Origin: Porphyromonadaceae bacterium UBA4702
Lineage (GTDB): Bacteria > Bacteroidota > Bacteroidia > Bacteroidales > Muribaculaceae
Direction: 5' to 3'
Length of the DNA: 28,582 bases
NCBI GenBank assembly: GCA_002404675.1
Contig: DHKE01000083.1
Location: forward strand, 1 to 28,582
Part shown: positions 1 to 8,050 of the stretch, one piece after another
Layout of the letters: each line of letters starts with the position of its first letter
Position numbering within the stretch: position 1 is the first letter of the stretch
Program-made: the position numbers and the translations under genes
Notes under the pieces: generated by a model
Told to the model about the DNA's origin: nothing
Databases searched by the model: none
Seen by the model: only the letters and a program-made list of their open reading frames with translations

Positions 1-76
1 TGAAACGGCAATATTTCTTCTTGCGGGTGTCTACCGACAGGGGAGTGAGGTAACGGATTTCGTTGTTTGCTGCCAT
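1..76 (-). CDS. rpsR: 30S ribosomal protein S18, N-terminal part (cut by window edge)
   Basis: S18 binds the platform of the small ribosomal subunit as a heterodimer with S6. Only the first 25 codons are present. They read MAANNEIRYLTPLSVDTRKK followed by KYCRF, a typical Bacteroidota S18 start with the conserved basic KKKYCRF stretch. The ATG is at 76, three bases after the rpsF stop, so the two genes are certainly cotranscribed. The rest of the gene, and probably rplI, lie beyond the left edge. Confidence 0.9.
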   Translation of the reverse strand, partial: MAANNEIRYLTPLSVDTRKKKYCRF

Positions 77-79
77 GGT

Positions 80-478
80 TTAGTTCTCCTTTGTTTCTGC
101 TGCTTCAGCGGCGAGTGCCTCCTCAGCGGCGGGGGTTTGACTTGCTTTCTGTGCGCGGAGCTTGCGGCGCTTTTCAGCGTACTCGGCTGCGTGCTTGTCG
201 AGACGGAATGTCAGGAAGCGGATTACGCGCTCGTCGCGGCGGTACATTGTCTCGAGCTTCTTGATGAGCGACGGCTCAGCCTCAAACTCGAGCAGGCAGT
301 AAAAACCTGTGGATTTCTTCTCGATAGGGTAAGCGAGTTTGCGCAGACCCCAAAGCTCCTCATTGACAACATTGGCGTTGTTGTCCTCCAGGAAACCTCT
401 GAATTTCTGCACCGCTTCCTTCATCTGGTCGTCAGACAAAACGGGAGTTAAAATGAAAACGGTTTCGTAACGATTCAT
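80..478 (-). CDS. rpsF: 30S ribosomal protein S6
   Basis: S6 is a primary-binding partner of S18 in the 30S platform. The product has 132 residues, close to the usual 95-135. It opens [18 protein letters not shown], the standard beta-strand start of S6, and contains the conserved [13 protein letters not shown] segment and the [18 protein letters not shown] segment. The last 30 residues are an Ala/Glu-rich tail, common in S6. The gene precedes rpsR with a 3-base gap. A Bacteroidota promoter lies at 562-593, giving a leader of roughly 75 bases. S6 operons are often autoregulated by the S6:S18 complex, but I could not show such a site here. Confidence 0.96.
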   Translation of the reverse strand: MNRYETVFILTPVLSDDQMKEAVQKFRGFLEDNNANVVNEELWGLRKLAYPIEKKSTGFYCLLEFEAEPSLIKKLETMYRRDERVIRFLTFRLDKHAAEYAEKRRKLRAQKASQTPAAEEALAAEAAETKEN

Positions 479-561
479 ACGTTCTTGTTGTTTATTGTGT
501 TATTGTTTTGACTTTCAGGCAATTACATCGTGAAGACGCAACCTGTCCCGAAAACCGAGTG

Positions 562-593
562 CAAAGTTACTCATTTTCTGCCGATTATGCAAC
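562..593 (-). promoter_or_regulatory. Promoter of rpsF-rpsR
   Basis: On the minus strand GTTG (590-593) is followed after exactly 20 bases by TAACTTTG (562-569), matching the Bacteroidota sigma-ABfr consensus TTTG/TTG ... TAnnTTTG. Transcription would start near 555, about 75 bases before the rpsF ATG. Confidence 0.75.
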
Positions 594-620
594 CCTTTCT
601 TCAGGTCTGCGATGAAGTGG

Positions 621-1757
621 TCAGGAGAGGGCTGTGGCGATGTCGAGAATAATGCTGTCAGAGGTCATCACTCCTTGCCGTGTGAGGCGCACTGACCCTT
701 CGGCTGTCATTTCCACGCCTCCGCACGGCATCTCTTTGTGCACTTCTTCAATCAGGTGTTGCGTGATAATTTCGCCAAACTTGCTGCGGAAGTCGTCAAC
801 GGCAAACCCCTCGCACATTCGCAGCCGTGTGAGCAGGTACTCGTCCAGCAGCATAGTGTCGCTGAGGTGTTCTGTCTGGTGAGGCACGCCGATGCCTTTC
901 GATGCCAGATACCCCTTGATGTCAGCATTGTTTGCGCGGCGCGAGCGGTGTCCGTCATAGGAGTGAGCTGCTGGGCCGAGGCCGATGTATGGCGTGCCTT
1001 GCCAGTATGAACAGTTGTGGCGTGAGCGGTGTCCCGGCAGTGCGAAGTTGGAGATTTCGTAATGCTCATATCCGGCAGCGGAGAGTGTGTCAATGAGGGC
1101 GCGGTACATGGCAAGGTACTCCCCGTCACTGGCTCGTCGGATTTTCCCCTGCTTTTCCAGCGCGGACAGTGCTGTGCCGTCCTCGTACATCAGCGCGTAA
1201 GCCGAGATGTGGTGTGGCTGCATGGCGGCAACCATGTCAAGACTGTGCTGCCACGAGCGCAGTGACTGACCGGGGAGGGCGTACATAAGGTCAACGCTCA
1301 CGTCGCAGCCTGTCTGCATAAGCAGTTCCATGGCGTTGACTGCTGTTGCGGCATCGTGCCGCCTGCGTATAGCTGCCAGTTCCTCGTCGCAGAGGCTCTG
1401 CACGCCGAGGCTGAAGCGGTTGAAGCCCGCTTCCTGCCACTTCTCTACGCGCTCGTCTGTGACATCGTCAGGGTTGAGCTCTATGGTCGCCTCGCTGACT
1501 TTCCACCGCTCGCCGCAGATGCTCCGCAGCCCGGCTGCCAGCCGCAGAAGCTCGTCTCCAGGGCATAGCGAGGGTGTGCCGCCGCCGAGGTACAGCGTCT
1601 CGAAACCACCGCGCACTTCGTCCTTTCGGCACTGCAATTCCGAGAGGAATGCGTCTGTCAGCTCATGCCACTTGGCACGCCTGTCGCCGCCGCTGTAAAA
1701 GTCGCAGTATATGCACTTGCGCCGGCAGAAGGGAATATGCAGGTAAATCCCAGCCAT
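621..1757 (-). CDS. hemW: Radical SAM heme chaperone HemW
   Basis: HemW is a radical SAM protein that binds heme and passes it to target proteins; it was long annotated as an oxygen-independent coproporphyrinogen oxidase. The product has 378 residues, the usual length. The 4Fe-4S cluster ligands are C11, C15 and C18 in CRRKCIYCDF. GGGTPS is at 58-63. The HNxxYW motif that marks HemW rather than HemN is HNCSYW at 247-252. The start ATG 1757 gives the family-typical MAGIYLHIPFC. It lies 13 bases downstream of the amylase stop, so the two are probably cotranscribed although functionally unrelated. I see no clear terminator before the rpsF promoter. Confidence 0.93.
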   Translation of the reverse strand: MAGIYLHIPFCRRKCIYCDFYSGGDRRAKWHELTDAFLSELQCRKDEVRGGFETLYLGGGTPSLCPGDELLRLAAGLRSICGERWKVSEATIELNPDDVTDERVEKWQEAGFNRFSLGVQSLCDEELAAIRRRHDAATAVNAMELLMQTGCDVSVDLMYALPGQSLRSWQHSLDMVAAMQPHHISAYALMYEDGTALSALEKQGKIRRASDGEYLAMYRALIDTLSAAGYEHYEISNFALPGHRSRHNCSYWQGTPYIGLGPAAHSYDGHRSRRANNADIKGYLASKGIGVPHQTEHLSDTMLLDEYLLTRLRMCEGFAVDDFRSKFGEIITQHLIEEVHKEMPCGGVEMTAEGSVRLTRQGVMTSDSIILDIATALS

Positions 1758-1770
1758 TGCCGCGAGAGGG

Positions 1771-3210
1771 TCAGCCTTTGACGAGGATGTATGTGCGCAG
1801 CGGAGCCATGACGCCTTTCAGTTGTCCTTTGACCACGCGAAACTCCTTGCCGTAGACGACATCCTTGTACCGCCCGTCGGGCAGCCCTGTGGGGAGGTCA
1901 ACGAAGTCAGCCGACTTGGAGACGTTTATCACTGCAGCGCCCTTATTGCCACGGTTGACAACGATGACATTCCCCTTCTCGGAGATGCGTATGTTCTCCT
2001 TCTGCCCGGCCATTGCGGTGCGGAACTTGTTGGCGGCTGCCACTTCGGGGTGGAAGAACTCGCTGTTGCCGCGTGCGCCCATGATGTTGTCGCCCCATAC
2101 GTTGTCCGCACTCGAGCCGTTTGGGCGGCTGAAGAAGAGAGGAGTGCCGTTCTGGCGTGCTGTGATGAGGACGTATGCTGTGCGTATCTGTGCGTCTGTC
2201 AGGTGGGCAGACTCGTGCGCGTTGCAGTATGTGTCATGGCTCTCGACCCAGGTTGTCAGGTATTCGGGGGCTGCGGAGTGCCGCCAGTCGGCGATGTCAA
2301 GTCCTGCGGCGGAGCAGCTGTCGAGCATCTGGCGGATTATGTGGCCGTATGACGAGGCTGTCTGCCCGAAATACCCGGCATACTCGGCTTCCGGCACGTT
2401 GCGGTCTTGCAGCACCTCTCCGTATACGAACAGCGAGTCATAGGGTATGGCGAGCCTCACGCCGCCGACGCTCTTGCGACCTGTCGCCACGTCCCAGAAG
2501 TCGTTGACCTTCACGCCGCTCGCAGTGTCAACCGGGTCTGAATGTACGCCTATGTGCTTGGCTGTGTCATATCGGAAACCGCGCACGCCCATGGCAATCA
2601 GCTCGTTGACAAACCGCATATAGTATTTTTGGAATGCCGGATTCTCGGTGTTGACATCAGGCAGACCGCCAGTACCCATGAGGGTGCACTGGGAGCGGTC
2701 GTTGTAGTCCGTTATGGCCGCAAGACCGTTGGAATGGTACATCTTGTCGCGTCCGCCTACGGCACGGTAGAAGTCGTCGCTCACCGCGTCCACGTCAAAA
2801 GCCGTATGGTTGGGCAACACGTCCACGATTACCTTGACGTCATATTTGGCGGCAGAGTCCATCATCTCCTGCATCTGCTCTCGCGTTCCGACGATGTTGT
2901 TGCCTATTTTCCAGTCAGTAGGCTGGTAATAGTAGTACCAATTGCCCGCCTTGTCGTCATACAGTTTCTTGCCGCTTCCACCGGGTGCGTAGCAATGCTG
3001 CACGGGCGAGGTCTGTATCATGGTGAAGCCAGCCTCGGCAATGGTCTTCATGTTGGCGGCGATGGCAGGGAAGTTCCAGCTCCACACATGAAGGATGCTG
3101 CCTGTGTTGGTAAAGTTCGGGTCATGTGCAGTGCGGTCTGTAGCGATAGCAGAGGCGCTGCACATCACGGCTATTCCTGCTGCAATCAATTTATTAGTCG
3201 TAGTATTCAT
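1771..3210 (-). CDS. Secreted alpha-amylase family (GH13) glycoside hydrolase
   Basis: Predicted endo-acting alpha-1,4-glucanase exported by the Sec route. The ATG at 3210 (or 3213, adjacent Met) is preferred because a longer in-frame start at 3294 would run through the promoter. From 3210 the product has 479 residues. Residues 1-23 form a signal peptide, with likely cleavage after AIA. The four GH13 motifs are visible: DVLPNH ending at H135; GFRYDTAKH with the nucleophile D215; YGEVL with the acid/base E265; and WVESHD with D326. The C-terminal 100 residues look like the usual beta-sandwich. There is no lipobox and no SusCD pair nearby, so it is probably a stand-alone secreted or periplasmic enzyme. 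Substrate specificity within GH13 cannot be read from the sequence. Confidence 0.88.
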   Translation of the reverse strand: MNTTTNKLIAAGIAVMCSASAIATDRTAHDPNFTNTGSILHVWSWNFPAIAANMKTIAEAGFTMIQTSPVQHCYAPGGSGKKLYDDKAGNWYYYYQPTDWKIGNNIVGTREQMQEMMDSAAKYDVKVIVDVLPNHTAFDVDAVSDDFYRAVGGRDKMYHSNGLAAITDYNDRSQCTLMGTGGLPDVNTENPAFQKYYMRFVNELIAMGVRGFRYDTAKHIGVHSDPVDTASGVKVNDFWDVATGRKSVGGVRLAIPYDSLFVYGEVLQDRNVPEAEYAGYFGQTASSYGHIIRQMLDSCSAAGLDIADWRHSAAPEYLTTWVESHDTYCNAHESAHLTDAQIRTAYVLITARQNGTPLFFSRPNGSSADNVWGDNIMGARGNSEFFHPEVAAANKFRTAMAGQKENIRISEKGNVIVVNRGNKGAAVINVSKSADFVDLPTGLPDGRYKDVVYGKEFRVVKGQLKGVMAPLRTYILVKG

Positions 3211-3236
3211 CATGTCATGATACATAATTTCCGGTA

Positions 3237-3268
3237 CAAAGATAGCACAATTGGCGGTACAAACCAAA
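3237..3268 (-). promoter_or_regulatory. Promoter of amylase-hemW
   Basis: On the minus strand TTTG (3265-3268), 20 bases, then TATCTTTG (3237-3244). This is a perfect Bacteroidota promoter. It places the transcript start near 3231, about 20 bases before ATG 3210/3213, which fixes the amylase start. Confidence 0.8.
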
Positions 3269-3309
3269 ACATGGCAGCTGATTATAGTGCGCAAACCGGA
3301 TAAAATTAC

Positions 3310-3317
3310 TATCTTTG
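3310..3317 (+). promoter_or_regulatory. Probable promoter (-7 box) of the DEAD-box helicase gene
   Basis: TATCTTTG matches the Bacteroidota -7 consensus perfectly. No TTTG or TTG is seen 20 bases upstream (AGTG there), so the -33 half is weak. The promoter is divergent from the amylase promoter and implies a leader of about 180 bases before ATG 3506. Confidence 0.55.
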
Positions 3318-3335
3318 TGGCGCGAAATGCAATGG

Positions 3336-3358
3336 GCAGCCGCTTTGGCTGCGTTTTT
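3336..3358 (+). terminator. Terminator-like hairpin in the helicase leader (possible attenuator)
   Basis: GCAGCC (3336-3341) pairs with GGCTGC (3347-3352) around a GCTTT loop and is followed by GTTTTT. It lies only about 15 bases downstream of the predicted transcript start. The only upstream gene is divergent, so it cannot be ending an upstream plus-strand gene. A second imperfect hairpin follows at 3359-3382: CTGC and GCAG arms around GGCA/TGCC. Confidence 0.5.
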
Positions 3359-3505
3359 CTGCAATGGCATGTGCCTCGGCAGTGATGCCTGAATGGTCAC
3401 GGTGTCTCGCTGTGTATTGTTGATATGCACTGTGTATCAGTGTACAATGACGGCAGGATTGGGTTGATGCCATTGCTTATAACATTTAGAAGACATTACA
3501 GACAG

Positions 3506-5338
3506 ATGAGATTTGACGAGCTGTATTTGAGTGACGACATACTCGACGCTATAGACTCGATGCACTTTGAGCAGTGCACGCCGATACAGGAACAGACCAT
3601 ACCCCTCATCACGGAGGGAAAGGACCTCATAGCCGTGGCGCAGACAGGTACGGGCAAGACAGCCGCGTATCTGCTGCCGGTGATTGACGAGATTGCCAAC
3701 GGCAACTATCCGCAGGATGCCATAAACTGCATAGTCATGGCTCCCACGCGAGAGCTTGCCCAGCAGATAGACCAGCAGATGCAGGGATTCTCCTATTTTA
3801 TGCCTGTCAGCAGCGTAGCCGTATACGGCGGCACAGACGGCAGCACTTTCGACCAGCAGAAGAAGGGGCTGCAGCTCGGCGCTGACGTGGTCATCGCCAC
3901 CCCAGGGCGGCTCATCGCCCATATCAGCATGGGGTATGTAGACCTCTCGCAGGTCTCGTTCCTGATACTCGATGAGGCCGACCGCATGCTCGACATGGGA
4001 TTCTATGACGACATCATGCAGATAGTCAAACTATTGCCCAAGCAGAGGCAGACGCTGCTGTTCTCCGCGACAATGCCACCGAAAATCAAGAACCTTGCCA
4101 AGGAGATACTGTCTGACCCCGCCGAGGTGAAGCTGTCGGTGTCCAAGCCGGCGGAGAAGATTGCACAGTCGGCATACATCTGTTACGAAACGCAGAAGCT
4201 GCCCATATTGCGCCACATATTCAAGCAACTGCAGTGTGACCGCAGCATCGTCTTCGCCTCGTCCAAGGCCAAGTGCAAGGAGCTGTGCAAGGCTCTGCGC
4301 GGTCTGAAGCTGAGTGTAGGAGAGATGCACTCTGACCTTGAGCAGTCGCAGCGCGAGCAGGTGCTGCTCGACTTCAAGGCCGGCAAACTCAAGATACTCG
4401 TCGCCACAGACATCATGGCTCGCGGCATCGACATCGACGACATCGGACTGGTGGTCAACTATGACGTGCCTCATGAGAACGAAGACTATGTGCACCGCGT
4501 GGGACGCACGGCACGTGCAGACAACGACGGCATCGCCATTACCCTCGTCAGCGAGAGAGAAATCGGCAAGTTCAAGCTCATCGAGAAGTTCATCGAGAAG
4601 GAGATAACGAAAAATCCTATACCCGAAGGGCTTGGCGAAGGACCTGAATACCGCGCTCCGTCAGGCAGAAGTCGCGGAGGCAAGAGCGGCAATGGACGCA
4701 GTAACCGCGATGACCGCCGCAAAGAGGGCAGCGGAGACGTCAAGAGCAAGAACGCCAAAAAGAGCGACGGCCGCCGCAAGAAGGGCAAGCCGCAAGAGAC
4801 AGAAGAGTGCAAGGCTGGGGACAAGCAAGCACCTGAGAAGTCAACAGAAGAGAAGCCACAGACACCGTCTGACATCGAGGCTGCAACTGTTGACAAAGCG
4901 AATACGGATGGCGCAGCAGAAGCCGCAAACGAGCAGAAGCCTCGCCGCAAACGCCGTCGTCGCTCCAAGAAGCAAAGCGATACCCCAGGCGAGGACAACA
5001 GCAAGGAAATGCCTGAACAGAAGGACGCTGACGACACACTCTCTCCGCCTGTAAACGACGGTCCTATATCATATTCTATGGTGTCTGCCGGCATAGTAGC
5101 TGCTGCAAGAGCTGCACGTGAGGCTGAGCAGAAGCGTGCCGAACAGGCGGCTGCCACCGGAAAAACCGCTGCTGAGAATGAGGTCAAGAAGCCGGATACA
5201 CCAGCTGCCGAAGGTGAGGACGAACCGAAGCCCAAGAAGAAGCGCACATACCGCCGCCGCAAGCCGGCACAAGCGAAAAAGGCAGCTTCAGACGCACAGG
5301 CCGAGCAGCTGCCCGAACAGCATGAAAACGCCGAGTGA
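3506..5338 (+). CDS. DEAD-box ATP-dependent RNA helicase with long basic C-terminal tail
   Basis: An RNA-unwinding ATPase of the DeaD/RhlE/CsdA group, probably acting in ribosome assembly or mRNA turnover. The start at 3506 (MRFDELYLSDDIL) begins right before the Q motif (CTPIQ around 24-28). An earlier in-frame ATG at 3425 adds 27 residues unlike the family. Motifs: I AQTGTGKT with K51; Ia PTRELAQQ near 80-87; DEAD 156-159; SAT 187-189; V ATDIMARGID near 300-309; VI HRVGRTAR 330-337. Total 610 residues. After about residue 385 comes a low-complexity tail rich in Lys, Arg, Glu, Ala and Pro, with clusters such as KPRRKRRRRSKK and KPKKKRTYRRRKP, presumably for RNA binding. A strong terminator follows. 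Confidence 0.94.
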   Translation: MRFDELYLSDDILDAIDSMHFEQCTPIQEQTIPLITEGKDLIAVAQTGTGKTAAYLLPVIDEIANGNYPQDAINCIVMAPTRELAQQIDQQMQGFSYFMPVSSVAVYGGTDGSTFDQQKKGLQLGADVVIATPGRLIAHISMGYVDLSQVSFLILDEADRMLDMGFYDDIMQIVKLLPKQRQTLLFSATMPPKIKNLAKEILSDPAEVKLSVSKPAEKIAQSAYICYETQKLPILRHIFKQLQCDRSIVFASSKAKCKELCKALRGLKLSVGEMHSDLEQSQREQVLLDFKAGKLKILVATDIMARGIDIDDIGLVVNYDVPHENEDYVHRVGRTARADNDGIAITLVSEREIGKFKLIEKFIEKEITKNPIPEGLGEGPEYRAPSGRSRGGKSGNGRSNRDDRRKEGSGDVKSKNAKKSDGRRKKGKPQETEECKAGDKQAPEKSTEEKPQTPSDIEAATVDKANTDGAAEAANEQKPRRKRRRRSKKQSDTPGEDNSKEMPEQKDADDTLSPPVNDGPISYSMVSAGIVAAARAAREAEQKRAEQAAATGKTAAENEVKKPDTPAAEGEDEPKPKKKRTYRRRKPAQAKKAASDAQAEQLPEQHENAE

Positions 5339-5361
5339 CAGCACGTATGAAAACGCGATAT

Positions 5362-5385
5362 AATACCTATATGTAGGTATTTTTG
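5362..5385 (+). terminator. Intrinsic terminator after the DEAD-box helicase gene
   Basis: A perfect 8-bp stem, AATACCTA (5362-5369) with TAGGTATT (5374-5381), has a TATG loop. The T run 5380-5384 overlaps the 3' arm and follows it. It separates the helicase from feoAB. Confidence 0.75.
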
Positions 5386-5415
5386 CGGCCAGGGTGCGAG
5401 ATACTGCCCTGGCCG

Positions 5416-5448
5416 TTGACTTTGTGCCGCCGATATTCGTTATCTTTG
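5416..5448 (+). promoter_or_regulatory. Promoter of feoAB
   Basis: TATCTTTG (5441-5448) is a perfect -7 box. TTGAC at 5416-5420 is the best -33 candidate: its TTG ends 22 bases upstream, slightly longer than the 20 seen elsewhere in this window. A TTTG at 5421-5424 is too close, at 16 bases. The leader to ATG 5482 would be about 27 bases. I saw no convincing Fur box by eye. Confidence 0.65.
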
Positions 5449-5481
5449 CAGGTCATAACCGATAGAATAGCAATACAGCAT

Positions 5482-7941
5482 ATGCGATTGTCTGAATTAC
5501 AGCCCGGGGCGCGTTGCGTCATCACGAAAATACTCGGTCACGGCGCGTTCCGCAAGCGTGTCATGGAAATGGGGTTCGTGCGCGGGCGCGAGGTGAAGGT
5601 GATGCTTCACGCGCCGCTGCAAGACCCTATCAAGTACGCATTGATGGACTATGAGGTGTCGCTGCGCCGAGCTGAGGCCAACATGATTGAGGTAGTGCCC
5701 TGCGACGAGGATGCAGCTGCGGACGCGGCCATTGGGAGCAACGCCGCGACAAGTGAGCATGATGCCGAAATCCCTGCCGCAGATGCCGCTGTAAGGCGCG
5801 AGAAGGTCATAAACGTCGCGCTGATAGGCAACCCCAACTGCGGCAAAACATCACTGTTCAACCATGTCAGCGGTGCGCACGAACACGTGGGCAACTACGC
5901 CGGCGTGACAGTTGATGCCAAGGAGGGAACGGTCAAGTACCGTGGCTATGTGTTCAATGTCGTTGACCTGCCAGGCACGTACTCCCTCTCGGCATACTCT
6001 CCTGAGGAATTGTACGTAATGCGCTACTTGCGCGAGGAAACACCTGACGTAATCGTCAACGTGGTGGTTGCCTCCAATCTGGAGCGCAACCTATACCTGA
6101 CCACCGAGCTGATAGACATGAACCGCAGCATGGTGATCGACCTCAACATGTACGACGAGCTGGAGAAGAGCGGCAACAAACTCGACTACGCGTTGCTCGG
6201 CAAGATGCTCGGCGTGCCTGTCGTGCCTACGACCGCCTCTACCGGAAAAGGCGTAAACGACCTGCTAGACGTGATAATCGACGTATACGAGCTGCGTCAT
6301 CCTGACGTGCGCCACATCCACGTCAAAATGCGTCCCGAGGTGGAGCAGGCTCTGCGCCCGGTTATCGACGCTATCAAGGCCGACCGCTCCCTATCGCCGC
6401 ACGCATCGCCCAGGTTCATGGCTATCAAGCTGATTGAAGGAGACCCTGAGGTGCGCAAGACCGTAAGCGCTGCTGACCACGGCGAGGAGATAATACGCCT
6501 CGCAGACGAGCAGCGCAAGGCCGTAGGAGAGAGCCTTGGCGAGGATGTCAACTCCGTTATCGCCTCCGAAAAGTACGGCTTCATACAGGGCGCGCTCAAA
6601 GAGACATACGTCCAATATGTCAAGGAGGAGCGCAAGACCACCAAAATCATTGACTCATTTGTCACCAACAAGTTGTTCGGCTTTCCGCTGTTCCTGTTAG
6701 TGATGTGGCTAATGTTCTGGGCCACGTTCCAGATAGGAGCGTATCCAATGGGCTGGATTGAAGACGGCGTGAGCTGGCTCTCCGAATTCCTTGGCTCGCA
6801 CATCCCCGATGGCCCATTCCGAGACCTGCTGCTCGACGGTGTGATAGGCGGTGTCGGCGGCGTGATAGTATTCCTGCCCAACATACTGATACTCTATGCC
6901 TTCATCTCGTTCATGGAGGATTCGGGCTACATGGCGCGTGTCGCTTTCATAATGGATAAGCTGATGCACCGCATGGGCCTGCACGGCAAGTCGTTCATAC
7001 CGCTGGTAATGGGCTTCGGCTGCAACGTGCCGGCGATAATGTCTACACGCATCATAGAGAGCAAGTCGAGCCGCCTCATCACCATACTTGTCAACCCCTT
7101 CATGAGCTGTTCGGCACGCATACCTATATATGTGCTGCTCGTAGGCACGTTTTTCCCAGAACACGGCGCGTGGGTGTTCCTCGGGCTGTACCTGCTTGGC
7201 ATCGCTGTGGCGGTGCTGACTGCAAGGCTGTTGCGCAAGTTCTGGTTCAAGGCAGACGAAACCCCCTTTGTCATGGAATTGCCCCCATACCGCATACCGA
7301 CGGCGAAATCCACCGTGCGCAACATGTGGGCAAAGGCTCAGCAATACCTGCAGAAAATGGGAGGCATAATCCTGGTAGCCTCTGTCATAATATGGGCGTT
7401 GTCCTACTTCCCCCGCTATGACGCATCAGACATCCCCGCAGAGTATTCCGAGCGCGTTGTGGCTGAGATGCCAGCCTCAGCTCGTGAGGGCAAGACTGAC
7501 AGCGAGCTTCAGGCTATGATACAGAACGAATACCAGCAGCAGAACTCCATAATCGGTCACATCGGCCGCTTCTGCCAGCCCGTACTCAGCCCAATGGACT
7601 TTGACTGGAAAGTGTCAGTCTCGCTGCTCACCGGCGCAGCCGCCAAGGAGGTCGTGGTCTCCACGCTTGGCGTGCTGTATGTAGGCGATGACGATGAGAC
7701 CGCCCTGTCGCAACGCCTTGAGACCGTGTCGCCTATAAGCGGCAAAGCACCCTTTGACGCGCCCAAGGCGTTGGCATTCATGGTATTCGTCCTGATATAC
7801 TTCCCATGCATAGCCTCCATAACGGCAATAGTGCGTGAAACCGAATCGTGGCGTTACGGTGCGTTCTCGATATTGTACAACACCGCAGTGGCGTGGCTGC
7901 TATCGTTTGTGACTTACCGTATCGCCCTGTTGTTCTTCTGA
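5482..7941 (+). CDS. feoB: Fused FeoA-FeoB ferrous iron transporter
   Basis: Inner-membrane Fe(II) uptake protein with FeoA fused to the N terminus, as is common in Bacteroidota. The ATG at 5482 (MRLSELQPGARC) is the FeoA start. The in-frame extension back to 5383 crosses the promoter and is rejected. The product has 819 residues. Residues 1-75 are the SH3-like FeoA domain, then an acidic linker to about 105. The G domain follows: G1 GNPNCGKTS 116-124, G3 DLPG 162-165, G4 NMYD 222-225, and G5-like ASTGKG. Membrane segments begin near 395 and carry the two gate motifs, GFGCNVPAIMSTR (C514) and NPFMSCSARIP (C543). Oddities are V196, where the family has Asp in NVVDAS, and D220, where it has Ala before LNM. 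Confidence 0.95.
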   Translation: MRLSELQPGARCVITKILGHGAFRKRVMEMGFVRGREVKVMLHAPLQDPIKYALMDYEVSLRRAEANMIEVVPCDEDAAADAAIGSNAATSEHDAEIPAADAAVRREKVINVALIGNPNCGKTSLFNHVSGAHEHVGNYAGVTVDAKEGTVKYRGYVFNVVDLPGTYSLSAYSPEELYVMRYLREETPDVIVNVVVASNLERNLYLTTELIDMNRSMVIDLNMYDELEKSGNKLDYALLGKMLGVPVVPTTASTGKGVNDLLDVIIDVYELRHPDVRHIHVKMRPEVEQALRPVIDAIKADRSLSPHASPRFMAIKLIEGDPEVRKTVSAADHGEEIIRLADEQRKAVGESLGEDVNSVIASEKYGFIQGALKETYVQYVKEERKTTKIIDSFVTNKLFGFPLFLLVMWLMFWATFQIGAYPMGWIEDGVSWLSEFLGSHIPDGPFRDLLLDGVIGGVGGVIVFLPNILILYAFISFMEDSGYMARVAFIMDKLMHRMGLHGKSFIPLVMGFGCNVPAIMSTRIIESKSSRLITILVNPFMSCSARIPIYVLLVGTFFPEHGAWVFLGLYLLGIAVAVLTARLLRKFWFKADETPFVMELPPYRIPTAKSTVRNMWAKAQQYLQKMGGIILVASVIIWALSYFPRYDASDIPAEYSERVVAEMPASAREGKTDSELQAMIQNEYQQQNSIIGHIGRFCQPVLSPMDFDWKVSVSLLTGAAAKEVVVSTLGVLYVGDDDETALSQRLETVSPISGKAPFDAPKALAFMVFVLIYFPCIASITAIVRETESWRYGAFSILYNTAVAWLLSFVTYRIALLFF

Positions 7942-7992
7942 TTGCAATGTCTCGCCGAAGCATTGCAGACTGCTTTGTGACATATATATGCA

Positions 7993-8029
7993 CGCAGGGC
8001 GCACCACTGACAGAGTGGCGCGCCCTGCG
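7993..8029. terminator. Strong hairpin between convergent feoAB and spt
   Basis: CGCAGGGCGC (7993-8002) pairs perfectly with GCGCCCTGCG (8020-8029). After one A/C mismatch, CCACT pairs with AGTGG around a GACAG loop. This makes a 15-pair stem centred between two convergent genes. No long T run follows on either strand, so it may protect 3' ends or act as a weak bidirectional terminator. Confidence 0.6.
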
Positions 8030-8050
8030 GCGTATCTGCGATGCAACTTG

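Noticed and set aside
479..561. S6:S18-binding autoregulatory structure in the rpsF leader
   Set aside because: The position is right, but I could not find the expected CCG-bulge hairpin by eye. A covariance-model search would decide.
4486..5262. 258-residue minus-strand frame opposite the helicase tail
   Set aside because: Ser/Phe/Leu/Arg low-complexity shadow of the Lys/Glu-rich tail; no promoter or family features.
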